NCBI GenBank assembly: GCA_023055355.1
Contig: JALJCS010000002.1
Coordinates: 77,209,001 to 77,273,000, forward strand
Direction: 5' to 3'
Origin: Agelaius tricolor
Lineage: Eukaryota; Chordata; Aves; Passeriformes; Icteridae
DNA: 64,000 bases
Numbering within the stretch: position 1 is the first letter of the stretch; every line of letters starts with the position of its first letter. The notes under the pieces are model-generated. The model worked only from the letters and a program-made list of their open reading frames with translations. It did not search any database and was not told the origin of the DNA. The position numbers and the translations under genes are program-made. Positions 9,798 through 22,049 of this stretch are shown piece after piece.

Positions 9798-12640
9798 GGT
9801 ATCATTCACATAATGGAATTAATATAAAAAATGCTTTTTAATGGCTATATATCTTTTCACAAATGTGTACAAAAGAAAAAAATTAAATGCACAAAACAAA
9901 CAAGGGATTGTACATGAAAGTGTTCAAAGGACTGAAAGGCTGATATGCATTATAAACTCTGAATTCCTCTCTCCTTTCTTGTTAGTGGGAAACAAACTGA
10001 AAAATCCCAAGCAAAAATGGATAGAGATCACCACCAGAGGTATGAGTCAGAGGACCTGAATACTCTTCTGAAAGTGCATCTCTCTCCCCAGCTGTAAAAT
10101 ATTTTTCCAACTTAGATGTCTTGGATGCAGTGAATTGTTCCACCTCATTAGGTCCAACATTCAGATCCGCAGAAGTATTTTAAGTAATCACACATGTGTA
10201 AATTATTAATCTTTAATCAGCCCATAATAATGCTTCTGTCAATTAAATCTTGCCTTGTCTGCAAAGCCTGCTTAAGCAAGTAACCCTAGAGCATAACTGC
10301 CTGAATGACTAGACAGGGGAAGTAGAGGCTTTCTACATCCCATAACCTTCAGACTTTGAGTTCAGGAACTATTTATAGATCTTCTGGCTGGGACTAGACA
10401 TGATGCTCATAGAGATGTTTAGAGAAGGCGGGGCAAACCCAAAAGTAGCTGCAATTTTCCATTGTGAATCCTTACCTTAGCTGGTGATGCTTATGTCTAA
10501 GGATTTGTTTTTATTGAAGCGATTGGTAACAACTTTTATATTTGTTTGTTTGGATTATCCTTAGATATGTTCTTTTGAATAAGCACATTAATTTCATTCA
10601 ATGTGTTTTTGTGTAAAGTTTAAAGTAGTGATATAGATTCTTTCCAGAGTTACTGTTTTGAAGTAGATGTATGGAGAAGGGGGATAAGGGCATCCTCTGT
10701 ATGGATAGACATACTATATAAAAGAATGCTATTTATTTTAGATTCTCATTTCATAATAGAATGAACGTTCTCATTTATTTCCATTGACCTGACAGGAAGC
10801 CTGATCCTCTTCAGAGCCTTCTTAACCTGCTTATTCTTGATGGATATTAGTGTCAGCTTACAAGACAGCATCCCTGTATTTCATTTTGCCAAGTAAAAGG
10901 AAGGGGGAAGATGTGTATATTGCATCTGCCTTGTTCTTCAAGTTCTTAGCCTAATTATAGGATGATTGCTCATATATTGCTTTAGAAACTACATATTTTA
11001 GGGAGAGGAAAGAAAATTTATGCAAAAAAAGAGATTTATTATGTTAAATTAAAGCATATTTGTTTAATCTTAAATTTATCTTGTTTATGTGTTATGTCAA
11101 GTGGTTGGGGCATGTAAGTGTGTTTGATTGTTAATAGTTACTCTGTTTAAGATTAGAGGAACTGCTGTCCTTGTATGACAAGAAACTTATCAAAGATTTA
11201 GCAGTGTACTGTAAAGGACTGAAAAAAGGAAGGTGCCCAGAATCACCCCTTAATGATTTTTTTCCCCCTCCAGAATTTGCATGTATGTAAAATGCTCTTT
11301 TGGCTTTTTTTTCCCTCTATTTTTCAGGCTCAGTTGTCATCTCTTTAATGTAGTAAGAGGAGAGCACTATGGAATAGTATGAATTAAAAAATTACTGTCT
11401 AATATTGTTTAAATGGGAAAGTCACATTCAGACTATTCTTGGAATAGGAGTCAAGGTCTGTCTCAAGAAAAAGAATCAGAATGCTAAAGAAAGACAGGAT
11501 GCTTTGCTTGCTGCTCCTTGTGAAGACATTTTTCTTTTTAAATCAGAAAAAGTAACATAGTGAACAGAAAGACAGATGTGAAAGAAAAAGTTCAAACATA
11601 CTGCAGCTGTGTATTACCCAAGGGATGCAATCAGGAAGCACTGCCTTAGCTGGCAGTTAAACTGCCAGTGGATAGGGGATAATTGAGAGAAGTATTACAA
11701 TGCACATCAAAAGGGTAGATTGATCCCATCAGGTGAAAGAGCAAGTGGTAAATCGGAATATTTAAGATACATCAAGGAAACTTCTTAGATGTCAGCTGCA
11801 TTCCTTTGGCAGCTAAACAGAGGGACAGATCCAGAAATGAAGGAAAATCATGGCAAGGCCAAGACCATGAAATGTCAAATAAATTGAAACATCTGGGCAA
11901 GAATCATATAAATATATATATCCCATCTTAAAAAGTGATAAAAAACACTTTTACTAGATCATATCTCTGTGAGTATAGCTGATATCTACCTGTACAGCAA
12001 AGTAATCAAAATGTTTAAAGTTATGTATAGATCTTTGTGATGCTATTGATTGTTAAGGAAGTTACTTACATTTGTCTTGCTTAAGTAGCTTCATTTGTAA
12101 GTCACTTATGAGTCTCCTGTTAAGAGACGTGGCATACTTGCACACCCAAAGCCCCCAGAGTGTGTTACTGTGAAGGAGTGTCTGATGCTGAGACTGTGTC
12201 CTCATCTGTTCTAAGCTGAATTTTTCAGGTGGAATAGAAAAGTCTGCATTAGCAGATGTGTTTTCTTTTTCATGTAAACAGAACTGGTTTTTTAAAGTCC
12301 TTTCATACCTTTATTCTGCCTTTGTAGTTAAGAAAAATGAAAAGTTGAACATCAAAAATGGATTGAGTGGAACATATCTGTACATTCAACACAGTGGCTA
12401 TGGTCTGCTTCAAAGGGGTGAGAGAAAGGAAAGAGGTTCAAACCAACCCCTATTACAAACATTTTAGTAAAGATATGCCAACAGTTTTTTGTAGAAATCA
12501 GGAGCACAACCACCTATCTTCAAAAAAGCAGTTAGCATCTGGGACTCATCTGGTCACAGATAACTCTGAAGCCTTGAATCTAACTTAAGAGACAAAGTAG
12601 GGCTTTGTTTCACATTGGGTGACCTGAATAGAACAAGGAT
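9798..12640. other. Unassigned AT-rich DNA with one short palindrome
   Basis: About 2.8 kb without a recognisable gene or mobile element. The one structural feature is a 19-base perfect palindrome at 11650-11668 (two 9-base arms around a central A). Frames at 9841-10059 and 12258-12588 are short, lack family features and are likely chance. Confidence 0.5.
11650..11668. repeat. Perfect 9-bp-arm palindrome
   Basis: CTGGCAGTT and AACTGCCAG flank one base. The arms match perfectly. It resembles a nuclear factor I (TTGGC-N5-GCCAA) type dyad only loosely, so no binding factor is claimed. Confidence 0.85.
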
Positions 12641-13335
12641 TGTGATGGGGAGTTTTGGACTCCCTCTCAAATGTCAGTGGATAAATGTTGTATTGTGTTT
12701 GTATAAGTTGGTCTGTTCTGTTCTCGCCTGTGTTATAATGGTTCTGCCCTGGTTCTCCCTCCCGTCCCTGTTACTGTCACTTACCCCAGTTCCTCTCCAG
12801 TTTCCCTGGAGACCAATGTATCTTTTTCTAAACCCCTCCCCGGTGCCCTGCCAGTCACTCTCTGCTCACACCTTTTTCTCTGGAAACTTCTGCCTAGGGC
12901 AGAGAGTGATTGGCTCAGGGGCCGGGGCCCCGCCTCCAAGTTGTTATTATCGGTATTTCCCTTCTGTCAATCCTCTGTACCCCACTCCCCCCTGCATTCC
13001 TATTTGCCCGAGGATGGGGTCCTCCCCTGTATTCCTCTCCCTTTATAAGTTGCTGTAGCTGCTCCTTCGTTCTCTTTGATTGTTGGCTTCCCTGGGGTCT
13101 GTGGTGAACCTGGGCTGTGCCCCAACTGGAGAGTGCTCTCTTATTTCCTGCTGGTCGTAGCCAGAGGCGGCCTTGTCTCTCTGCAAGGAGCATCGCTGCT
13201 ATAGCGCAGGGTGCTCTCCTTAGGCGCAGTCCCAGACACCGAGAGTGGGACAGTGCCCCCCGAGCTGCGAGCGGTGCTGGCTTGCCAGGACACTCGGGAA
13301 GGTCGGCCCTTCTCCTCTCTTGCCGCGCTGCTTCA
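12641..13335 (+). mobile_element. GC-rich LTR-like element with promoter signals
   Basis: This block of about 700 bp is clearly more GC- and CpG-rich than its surroundings. It starts TGTGATGGGG and ends TGCTTCA, giving retroviral TG...CA termini. It contains an inverted CCAAT box (ATTGG, 12909-12913), a GC box (GCCCCGCCTCC, 12927-12937) and a TATA-like box (CTTTATAAG, 13041-13049), all in plus-strand order. The last 200 bases resemble a U5/leader. No retroviral coding sequence and no partner LTR is present. No clean target duplication is visible (left AAGGAT, right GATAAA), and the right edge lies 8 bases from a CR1 3' end. The element may therefore have been clipped or its end mis-set. The alternative is a genuine CpG-rich host promoter, but the TG...CA ends, length and absence of a following exon favour an LTR. 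Confidence 0.55.
12909..13049 (+). promoter_or_regulatory. Putative LTR promoter (CCAAT, GC box, TATA)
   Basis: ATTGG at 12909-12913, GC box at 12927-12937 and TTTATAAG at 13042-13049 are arranged as in a compact RNA polymerase II promoter, pointing right. It is probably part of the surrounding LTR. Activity is unknown. Confidence 0.4.
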
Positions 13336-13343
13336 GATAAATG

Positions 13344-13667
13344 GTCATAGAATCATTAGGGTTGGAAAAGATCTCTTAAGTTCGTAAAGTCCAGCCTTTG
13401 ACCAACCACGACCATATCAACTAAGCCATGGCACTAAGTGTTGTGTTCGGACATTTCTTAAATACTTCCAGGGTCAAACAACCCCCTGGGCAACTCATTC
13501 CAATTCTTGACAAACATTTTAGTGAAAAAACTCTTCCTGATGTCCAGCCTGAACCTGCCCTGCTGCAGCTGAGACTCTCATGCCATCTCTGGTTGCCTGA
13601 GAGAAGAGGCCAGCCCCCACCTTGCTACAGCCTCCTTTCAGGTAGTTTTAGAGATTAATAAAGTATC
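13344..13667 (-). mobile_element. CR1 LINE 3' end, minus strand
   Basis: On the plus strand it starts with one CATAGAATC unit of the CR1 tail and continues with the antisense of the 3' UTR and ORF2 C-terminus (for example CTCTTCCTGATGTCCAGCC at 13530-13548). It ends at about 13667, where the sequence jumps to an upstream part of CR1. All frames are broken. It may be the 3' half of the same insertion as 13668-14437, with the RT core deleted, or a separate copy. Confidence 0.9.
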
Positions 13668-14437
13668 AACGGTCCTGTAGTTTCCCATATCTTCTTTCTA
13701 AATCATCATATAAATGGACATCACACTGACTAACCTCTAGTTTTCTGGGGCCTTCCAGTTAACCAGGATAGATGATGAATTCTGAACAGTGATTTGAGTT
13801 TTTCTGCCAGGTCCCTCAGTACCTTTGGATGACCCCCATCTGGCCCCATATTCTTGTGGGTGTCTAGGTTGCTCAGGCCTCTAACTACTTCCTTATGGAT
13901 TGCAGGGGCTCTATTCTGCTTCCTGTCCCTGTCTGCCAGCTCATGGGGCCAGTTGCCCTGGGCTTTCTGTCCAAGACTGAGGCAAAGATGGCATTAAGTA
14001 CCTCACCCTTTTCCTCATCCATCATGTTCCCCTCCATATCCAATAAAGGATGGACATTTTCCTCAGCTCTCCTTTTGTTTTTAATGTATTTATAAAACAA
14101 TTTTTGTTATATTTTACAGCTGTGACCATATTTAGTTCTAGCTGAGCTTTCTCCTTTCTAATTCTCTGTCTCCATAACCTAAGGACACCCTTGTATTCTT
14201 CCTGAGTTGCCTGCCTTTTCTTCCAAAGTTCATAAACTCTTTTTTCTCCCCCGGAGTTCCTGCAAAAGGTTCCTGTTCAGCCAGACATTCTTCCCTGCTG
14301 GTTTGACTTTTGATAAATAAGGACAGCCTGTTCCTTCACCTTTAAGATTTCCTTTTTAAAGTATGTCCAGCCTTCCTGGACCCCTTTGTTACTAAGGACT
14401 GTTTCCCAAGGGACTCTCTGAACCAGTGTCCTGGTTC
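13668..14437 (-). mobile_element. CR1 LINE ORF2 inter-domain region, minus strand
   Basis: Minus-strand CR1 ORF2 from the region between the endonuclease and reverse-transcriptase domains. The best surviving frame (71 codons, 14100 down to 13885) begins FYKYIKNKRRAEENVHPLLD and continues with an alanine-phenylalanine 'F-A-S-V' motif, both characteristic of this CR1 linker. Upstream minus-strand DNA to 14437 also matches the linker. The element is 5'-truncated at 14437. Its downstream end is joined directly to the CR1 3' UTR region at 13667, so the whole RT catalytic core is missing. Many stops are present outside the 71-codon frame. Confidence 0.88.
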
Positions 14438-17400
14438 AGGGTCTCATTGCTCTAAGCACTGGGCTGTTGGGTTAAAGAGACATCTGCCTATATGGGAAGT
14501 CATAACCATTAACCACATTTTTGAAAAATCTACTAAAGCAAGCATGAGAGATGATATAAACAGTGAAACACAACACTTGTGAATGTTCCTGACATAGACA
14601 AGGAATAATTCACTTCTGCTATGTCATTTATGGCTTTGCAGGAGGTCAGCAGTTCAGCACCTGTGGTATCTTTACTAGTAAAAGCTTAGGTTTCTAAGGA
14701 ATTTAGGTACCTCCAGAGTTAGCTTTCAGCACAATCCAAATGTCCAGGAAAGGCATGTAAATCCCTAGAGGGGGACCTGAATAGGCAGCCTTAATGACTG
14801 GCATTTAGTTCTCAGTTAATCAAGTTCTCATCATTTAGCACCAAGTAGTAATTAAGGCACTGCTATTAAAGGAGGTTCATTTAAAAAATATCACCAGATG
14901 CTTATGATCAAATATTTTTTCAAATTAGAATGATGAAATTTTTACTGATAAAGGTGAAGGTTCTTGTCTCACATTTTGACTTTACTGGATTTTAAATCAG
15001 AAATCCCATACAAAAAAAATTATTTTAAGTGGATTTAAACCTCCATTTCTCAGAATGTCATTCTGAATGAAGAACCATCAACTCTTCTGATTTTACTGAA
15101 GCCCATAGTGATCTCTTCTTTAAATTCTTGTACAGTATTTAAAATTTTTCAGTAGCATGGAAGACATAAAATCATTACTGATAAAATTTACTGTTGACAA
15201 GGATTGATGGAGTGGTTATTATAATGAGGAATACAAATCACTAATGTAGAAAGGTGGATCACCTTGTAAACTGGGCCAAGTCCATATGATTCTGTCTTCC
15301 TCCATGTAAGACAATAAATAAATCTGGGAGTAAAGAATGTAGGTTGGGCATCCAATATGAAATGTAGAAAAAAAAGTGAGTCTGAGAGAGGTCATAATGG
15401 AGGGTCTTCTGGATGTGAGGTCCAGAGTAGCACTCTTGTTTATAGGAATTGCACACAGAGAGCTGGATGCTTAGTGGTGGTGGGAAGTATCTAATAGCAC
15501 TACCAGTGAGAATTGCTGCTGCTGCTAAGATGGGATGTGTGCTCAGCTCTGGTGCCTGTCTTTTATAGAAAGCACATTTATAAGTTGGATATGTTCCAGA
15601 GAAAAAGGAAAACAATTAAAAACAAAAGTTACAAGGATATTAAAGTATATGATATGTAAGAATGACATTGGTCATAGGTCAGTGTTTCTTATGCTCTCTT
15701 CTTCAGGCAACTTTACTTTTACCATAATGTCCCTTGAATTACAGAAATTTCCTTTAAATCTTTCTTTCTCTTACATCTATGCTCTTCAGAGGCTTTTCCC
15801 ACCAGCTTTACATCAGTAGCCCTCTAGCTGTTTTCCCAGATTAATTATTCAAGCAAAGACTTTCTGGAGGCCAGGTAAGATAAGCCCTTTCACCAAGACT
15901 TTGGTTCTAATCTTAGTGCCATGTTAGGTCCCATAGTCAGAGGACACATTCTGCACACATAACTACCTCTTTTGTGCCTAAAATATACAGTGGCCTCCAA
16001 GATTAGCACATGGGACATAGTATGAAAAGTAGATATAAAATTAAGGTAGTTGTGCCCTAAAAGATCAGAAGACACCTTTCAGAGCATTAGATTAGCCTAA
16101 TGTGCTTCGTTTATGGATCTTCAGTATAGGTGTTTATTTCTGGTAATTTTTTGTTCTCAGTGTTTTCAGAAAAAGTGAGCTGGCATAGCTTTACTTTGCA
16201 AAATAAAATGTACAAGACAGAGAGTAGATCCAAACTATCTCTACTGATGTCACAGAGAACAGGAATCTCATTTTGCTGATGTGTATGAAAGCCATAAGCA
16301 TAGACTCCCCCAAATCACACTCCAACACAGAGGATCTGTCCAAATAGTAAGGAGTTAGGGGTGGCAGGGTGGGACATTGCAAACAATCAATGGTTTAAAA
16401 AACACTTTATTTTTATTGAGTACAATTTTCAGAGATATTCAGGTGTCTGACTACTGGCTGAAATGTGAAGTCATATGGTCAGACAAAATGTAGCAAAATT
16501 CTGAGAATTGATTTTCACCTGTTATCCTGAGAACAAACCTCTGGAAAGAATGGGCTAAGGCTGCTATGAATAAGAAGTGATAAATTCTTTTTAACATGAT
16601 TAAAAGCTTCTTGGTTTTCAGTCCATCAAAAGCCCTTTGTAATATCCACACAAGAAAACAGAGAATAACAATTTGGATGCCAGTAAGACCTGTAATGTTA
16701 CATTGTACTGCACCTTGTATTGGAACTTTGAGTGAAATCATCCACTTCAGAAAAGCTAGAAAACAGAAGCTGAGGACTGCTTCATGCTTACACAAGATGA
16801 GGCTTCAGGTGTAAGAAGAAGACTGTGCTCTGCGTGCAGCAGTTTGCTTAGCCCATCATAAGAAGCTGATGCTAATTCTTTCACTTTTCAGCTTTCAATT
16901 GGAGTTCCTTGCTGACTTACTAAAATTGGATAATCACTTTCTCTATATTAACTTGTCACTGTTATTTTATTCAATTTTAACATTCAGTTATTCTTTGTAC
17001 ACTTACTGATTTTATTGTAAGGGTTGTAGGAGAGCTTAGATCATAAGAAAAATACATCTACCTTAACCTTTTCCTAAACCACAGTCTCACTATATCCTAA
17101 CAGGAAGATTTTTGTTTTGTTCCAGAACTTATGCATGGTTATTTTATCTTTTGATACCTGGTCTCAAGTTGGTTTGTTTATCTTCTCTTAAAGCAACAGC
17201 TGGTAAAGTCTGGAAGAGAGACCTGTAATTAAGAAGAGAAACAGTGCAAAAGATTCTAAACAGAAAATAACCACATCCCTCCTTCAACAGTTTTGTGATG
17301 AGAAAATGAGGACTTTGAAAAAGAAAGTAACCTGGATTGGTCCCAATATTGGTATGCAAACCTATATACCAAGAAATTTAAGCAGTGAATAGAGCATCAT

Positions 17401-18000
17401 GTTACCCTTAGCACTGTCAAATACTCAAATAAAGCTATTGTGTCTGAAAACCAAATTTGTTCTGCTTATGCATCCAGGATGCAAACTTGAATTTTCAAAA
17501 CAAACCCATGGTAACAGAATGTTTCCTCCAGATGGCAAGAAAATGCCTTTATGTCTCAGAAATAAATCACGGAATTCTAGCCATGTTTGTTGCTAAGAGA
17601 GGTTGTTCCTTTCTGGAACTGCAGGCTGGAAAGAGCTTTATTGTCTGTAACTGTGGATGAAATTCTGGGCTTGAATTCAGTAGATTCTTGTCATTGATTT
17701 GAGTGGAGTGAGAACTTGACAAGTCATACAGTAAAAGAGGGAATATATATGTATATGGGCTGAATACGAGTATATAAGAGTATATACTGAAAAGCACTTG
17801 GAGCTCCCTTCTACAGGTGAAATGAAATGGACAATAAAAATCAATAAACCTGAAACCAAAGAAAGCTGCTCTGACTCATAGTTGGAAATATGAATATTGT
17901 TTGGCTTTGGCTCAAAGGAAGCAGGCACATATAAACATTTCTTCAAGTCTCTAAAATATAAACATGGAAAAAACATAATGTTTTTTATAAGAAAACCAGG
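14438..18000. other. Unassigned AT-rich DNA
   Basis: About 3.6 kb with no recognisable gene or mobile element. Frames of 60-118 codons (for example 15259-15615 and 16451-16795, minus) lie in AT-rich sequence, have random-looking composition and no family features. I treat them as chance. Confidence 0.5.
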
Positions 18001-18008
18001 TCGGCCTA

Positions 18009-18059
18009 GTTTACGAGGAACCAGTTTACTAGGTCTACCAGTTTAAGAGGAACTGGTTC
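18009..18059. repeat. Short direct and inverted repeat cluster
   Basis: AGTTTACGAGGAACC (18009-18023) recurs as AGTTTAAGAGGAACT (18040-18054), about 31 bases apart. In addition GAACCAGTT (18018-18026) is the exact reverse complement of AACTGGTTC (18051-18059). It looks like a small tandem duplication, part of which is self-complementary. Confidence 0.8.
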
Positions 18060-20904
18060 TGCTATGTGATCTGTAATTGTGAAAATGTGCAGGTAGGAAT
18101 GTGTTGCCTATTTCTCCCATAAGACATTGTCTTCTTTAAAGTTAAGACTGAGGGAATGAGCACTTATTAGAAGGAGGGGAAGGCAAACTGTTTTGGAAAA
18201 AATCAGAACAAACTGTGTTTTCATAGCTGTATAAACTGTACAGAGTGGGATGTGAAGCACCAAGCATGTTGGGCAGGGAGATTTACAAATATGTGGAGTA
18301 GGAAAAGTGTAAAAAAAAAAGGCTTTAGCTTTCTCTCATCTTCCTCAGAGTTGAGTATCTTTTTATAAGTGTTAGGGCATAAAGTCAGTAAGTGTGAAAG
18401 CTGGTGACCTAAGGACCTAAGGCTCAAGCTTTTATCAACACAGCTGTGTGTACCCTATGCTTTCCACTTCCAAGAAGAGCACCCTAAACACTTGACCTCC
18501 ACAAACACTTTACACTTGCTCTGCAGAAAGTGTGCCACTCACTAGAAAGTCATGTGAGGAGCCAGCAAGGCAGTCTGAGTGATACAGTATTATTCTAATT
18601 ATGAGGAAAAGATTCTTGAAAGAGAGGGAAAAGGCAATATAAACTTTTATATTGCATTACAAAGCATTTTGTGTAAGTAAATTCCTACCTTTAACATGCT
18701 CTGCTGAATATTCTGTCTGAATATGTTTCTGGTACCAAGGGAGATACAGGCTTAGGGCTAGTTCAGTGCTTCATCCCTGTAAGTTTAGGAGTCACCTGTA
18801 CACAGCACTTCTTGCCTAGTTCTCTAAGATATTTTTGGCTGTTGTTATTAGAGCTACACATTATAACCCAACACTGCATATCAAAATAAATGAGAAAAGG
18901 AAAATGAAAATTGCGCTTATTTGTAGTGGAGTGAACTATTTTATGTTAGGGAAGCAGAATGTACCACCTGCTGCATGAAGGGTGGCTACAAATAGCAATA
19001 CATGCACGTATTCAGACCTTCCCACGCACAACCTCATTCACCCACACACTGTGGCTGCTCAGTAAGTAATTGGACTTCATTAAATTCAGCTTCAACAACT
19101 TGACTAAATCCTGTTGTTCTTTCTTGAACCAAATTTTCTTTATTTTATAGTAATTCAGTTTTCATAGGACTCAGAATCTCTGCTTGTTTATTTATCATGG
19201 CATGGTGCAACGAAAGTAACACAACCTCTGTGAATACAAAACAATGAGTGAGGAATTTTCAAATTTCATTATGTGTATATATATATATATCTATGTAATT
19301 TTGGAATTTATTGTGAGATTATTTAGGGGTTCTGTGAAGCCTTTAGCAGTCAAATGCGGAAGTGATTATTGCTTGTTCAATGTGCCAGCATGTTCTATTT
19401 TGAACATCAGGCAAAGTGTCCAGAACAGATCTCTCTTAATGAATGGTGCCAGCAGCACAGCTAGATCCAGAAGCAGATTCATTGGTATAGCATGATGTTA
19501 CCACACAAAACATTTATGTGTCAAGCACCTAATGAAATTCATTAATTGAAGCTCAGCATTTAAGTCCTTGAGGTTATTTGTAGTGGGCCTAGTAATGAGA
19601 ATTCACAGCAGCCAAGAGGCTAAGCTGGATGACATTGGAGCCTGTAGGAAATACTGCAATGCTGTAGCAGTAACACAAATGGCAATTCTTATTCTGAGGT
19701 GCTACAGGGAAAGGTGACCTCATTCAACTTGTTTCATCCATTCATACTCACATGGTATCTCCCACATGTTAAAACCCATTAATGCCTGTGTGTCCACGTA
19801 GAACATTTAGTATCCAAGGCTTTTGTATTGAGGAGATGTGAGCAGAATTCCTTGCAATGACATGGAAGATAAAGGGTCCTGTCCTCCTCACATTTCTTTG
19901 TGTTGTCTTGTGCTGGTTTTCGATAACTTTTTTGTTCTTTATGAGCTGAGAGTCTTTCCAGCCTTTTAAATCTGTGAGCAGTGAGAATTAACCACCATGC
20001 TTTGCCCTTCAGTCTGGTGGTCCTAAGCAGTTGCAAGTGAAATACTGAGATTGTCTTAATCTGGGGGACCACTAGCATATGACTTCTTGCAACCATTTTT
20101 CTGATTTGTGCTAGTTCCTCCTAGGGCCTCATTCATTCCTGTTCAGAGGCTGAAGTGTGTGCACAGTTTGTGGTTACACTTATCAGTGTATATTTTTTGG
20201 TGAACTTTAAAATGAACTGGTGGGTAAGTGAGGCAGGTAGCCTAGGGAACACATAAAGAAATGGCCAGAGTTGGACTCTGGGCATTGGAGAGACCATTGA
20301 ATCTGCCAATTGGTTACTGGGGGGATCAGGAGGAAAAAGCCAGGTGCTGAGCTGACCATGGCTTCTTGGGTCCAACCAAGGGACATGTCAGTGCATGAGG
20401 CAACAGGAAGTGAGAGGATCTCAGGGCAAATTACTGGATAAAGTTACTGGATAAGACCAGTTGCTGACCAGTTATTGAATCCACAGTGTACATGTGAGCA
20501 TGTGTGTGTAATTCTGCATCAGCAGCTGGAGTGAGACTGCAGGCCTTGGCTCTCCTATGTCTCCTATGTCCTCCTAGATGAATGGGATACAGGTGCCAGT
20601 TTCAGTGCAGACTGTCTAGGTCAGTTACTGGGGAGATCCATAATCGTATATCTTTAAATATTTCCACTAAGTGGTTTTTATCCTGATAGATGGGAGAGAA
20701 GGGAACTTGTGGAGGTCACTAGTGTTGCCCATGTTTGCCCAAGTGCTGTGCTTTCTACCTGTTCTAGATGGTGTGGCTGACCATCTGTTTATTCATATTG
20801 TACACATGTGTTTAACTGTGACCCTGCTGGGACCACCTGCTCAACCTTTTTACTGGTATTGCTGCTGCTGCTGAGCCTTTGTCATGCTTCTGGATCAGGC
20901 AGCA
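18060..20904. other. Unassigned DNA; possible unrecognised repeat before CR1
   Basis: No gene seen. A TA microsatellite lies at 19273-19290. From about 20100 to 20904 the composition shifts to more GC-balanced and CR1-like, and a CTG run occurs at 20862-20873. I cannot align this part to CR1 ORF2. It could be a decayed 5' extension of the CR1 copy that follows, or another repeat. Confidence 0.4.
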
Positions 20905-22049
20905 TCTAACACAGAGTGGTTCCTTGCCTGCTTCTTGTGCAAAACACTTGACACTGTCCAACATGACATCTTTACCTCCAAAGTGTAGATTTGATGAATG
21001 GACCACTCAGTGAATAAGATATTGTCTAGATAGTCACACTTAGAGAGTTGTGGTCATCGGCTGAATGTCCAAGTAGAAAGCAGCGATGGGTGGCATTCCT
21101 CAGAGGCTGATAATGGGATTGGTACTTTTTAACATTTTATCCATGAAATGGACAGTGGCATTGAGTGCACCCTCAGCAATTTTATCAATGAGACCAAGCT
21201 GCATGGTGCTGTTAACACACTGGAGGGAAGGGATGCACCCAGAGGGGACCTTGACAGGTTTGAGTGATGGACCTGTGAATATCATGAGAACATCATGAAA
21301 TTCAACAAAGCCAAGTGCAAGATCCTGCACCTGGGCTTGGACAGTCCCAAGCACAAGTACAGTCTGGCAAGAGAATGGATTGAGATTAGCCCTGGGGAGA
21401 AAGACTTGGGAGTGTTTGTGGATAAAATCTCAATATGAATTGGCAATGCATGTTGCCAGCCCAGAAAGTCAGCCACATCCTGGGCTGCATCAAAAGAGGT
21501 ATGAGCAGGAAGTCAAAGGAGGTGATTCTCCCCCTCTACTGTACCCCTGTGAGAGGTTACCTGGAGTACTGTGTCCAGCTCTGGTGTCCCCAACACAAGA
21601 AAAATATGGACCTGTTTAAGCAAGTCCAGAGGAGGGCCATGAAATTAATAAAAGGGCTGGAAAATCTCTTCTACAAAAACTGACTCAGAGATTTGGGGCT
21701 GTTCAGCATGGAGAAGAGAAGGCTCTGATGAGAAGTTATAGCAGCCTTCCAGTAAAGGGGGCTTGCAAGAAGTCTGGAGAGGGACTTCTCATAAGGACAT
21801 GTAAGAGAAGGGGAATGACCTTAACCTGAAGGAGAGCAGGTTTAGATTGGATATTGATCAGGTATTAGAACAGGTTGCCCAGAGACACTGTGGTCTCCCT
21901 ATTCCTGGAGGTGTTCGAGACCAGGCTGGATAGGCCTCTGAGTAATCTGGTCTAGTGCAAGGTTCCCTGGCCACAATATGGGATTGGAGATAGGTGGTCT
22001 TTAATGTCCCTTCCAATCCAAACCACTCCATGATACTATGATTCTATGT
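20905..22049 (+). mobile_element. CR1 LINE, 5'-truncated, with complete 3' tail
   Basis: The longest CR1 copy here, about 1.1 kb on the plus strand. It enters ORF2 at the RT segment ending in the DTV-like motif (GACACTGTCC, 20951-20960). It runs through the catalytic site, where the F-A-D-D motif now reads F-I-N-E (21181-21192), so both catalytic aspartates are changed. The thumb region follows, with the block around 21530-21580 matching the conserved R-x-Y-L-E-Y-C-V-Q-L-W segment in a frame at 21435-21683. The C-terminal domain follows, then the 3' UTR ending CTATGATTCTATG at 22049. The last octamers are the CR1 hallmark. Frames are interrupted by stops and frameshifts, so it is inactive. 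As expected for CR1, no target duplication is evident. Confidence 0.93.

Noticed and set aside
12615..13058. 147-codon plus-strand frame
   Set aside because: It lies across an LTR promoter region and is Pro/Leu/Ser-rich from C/T-rich DNA; no family features.
20862..20873. CTG repeat
   Set aside because: Only about four units, within normal chance for this region.
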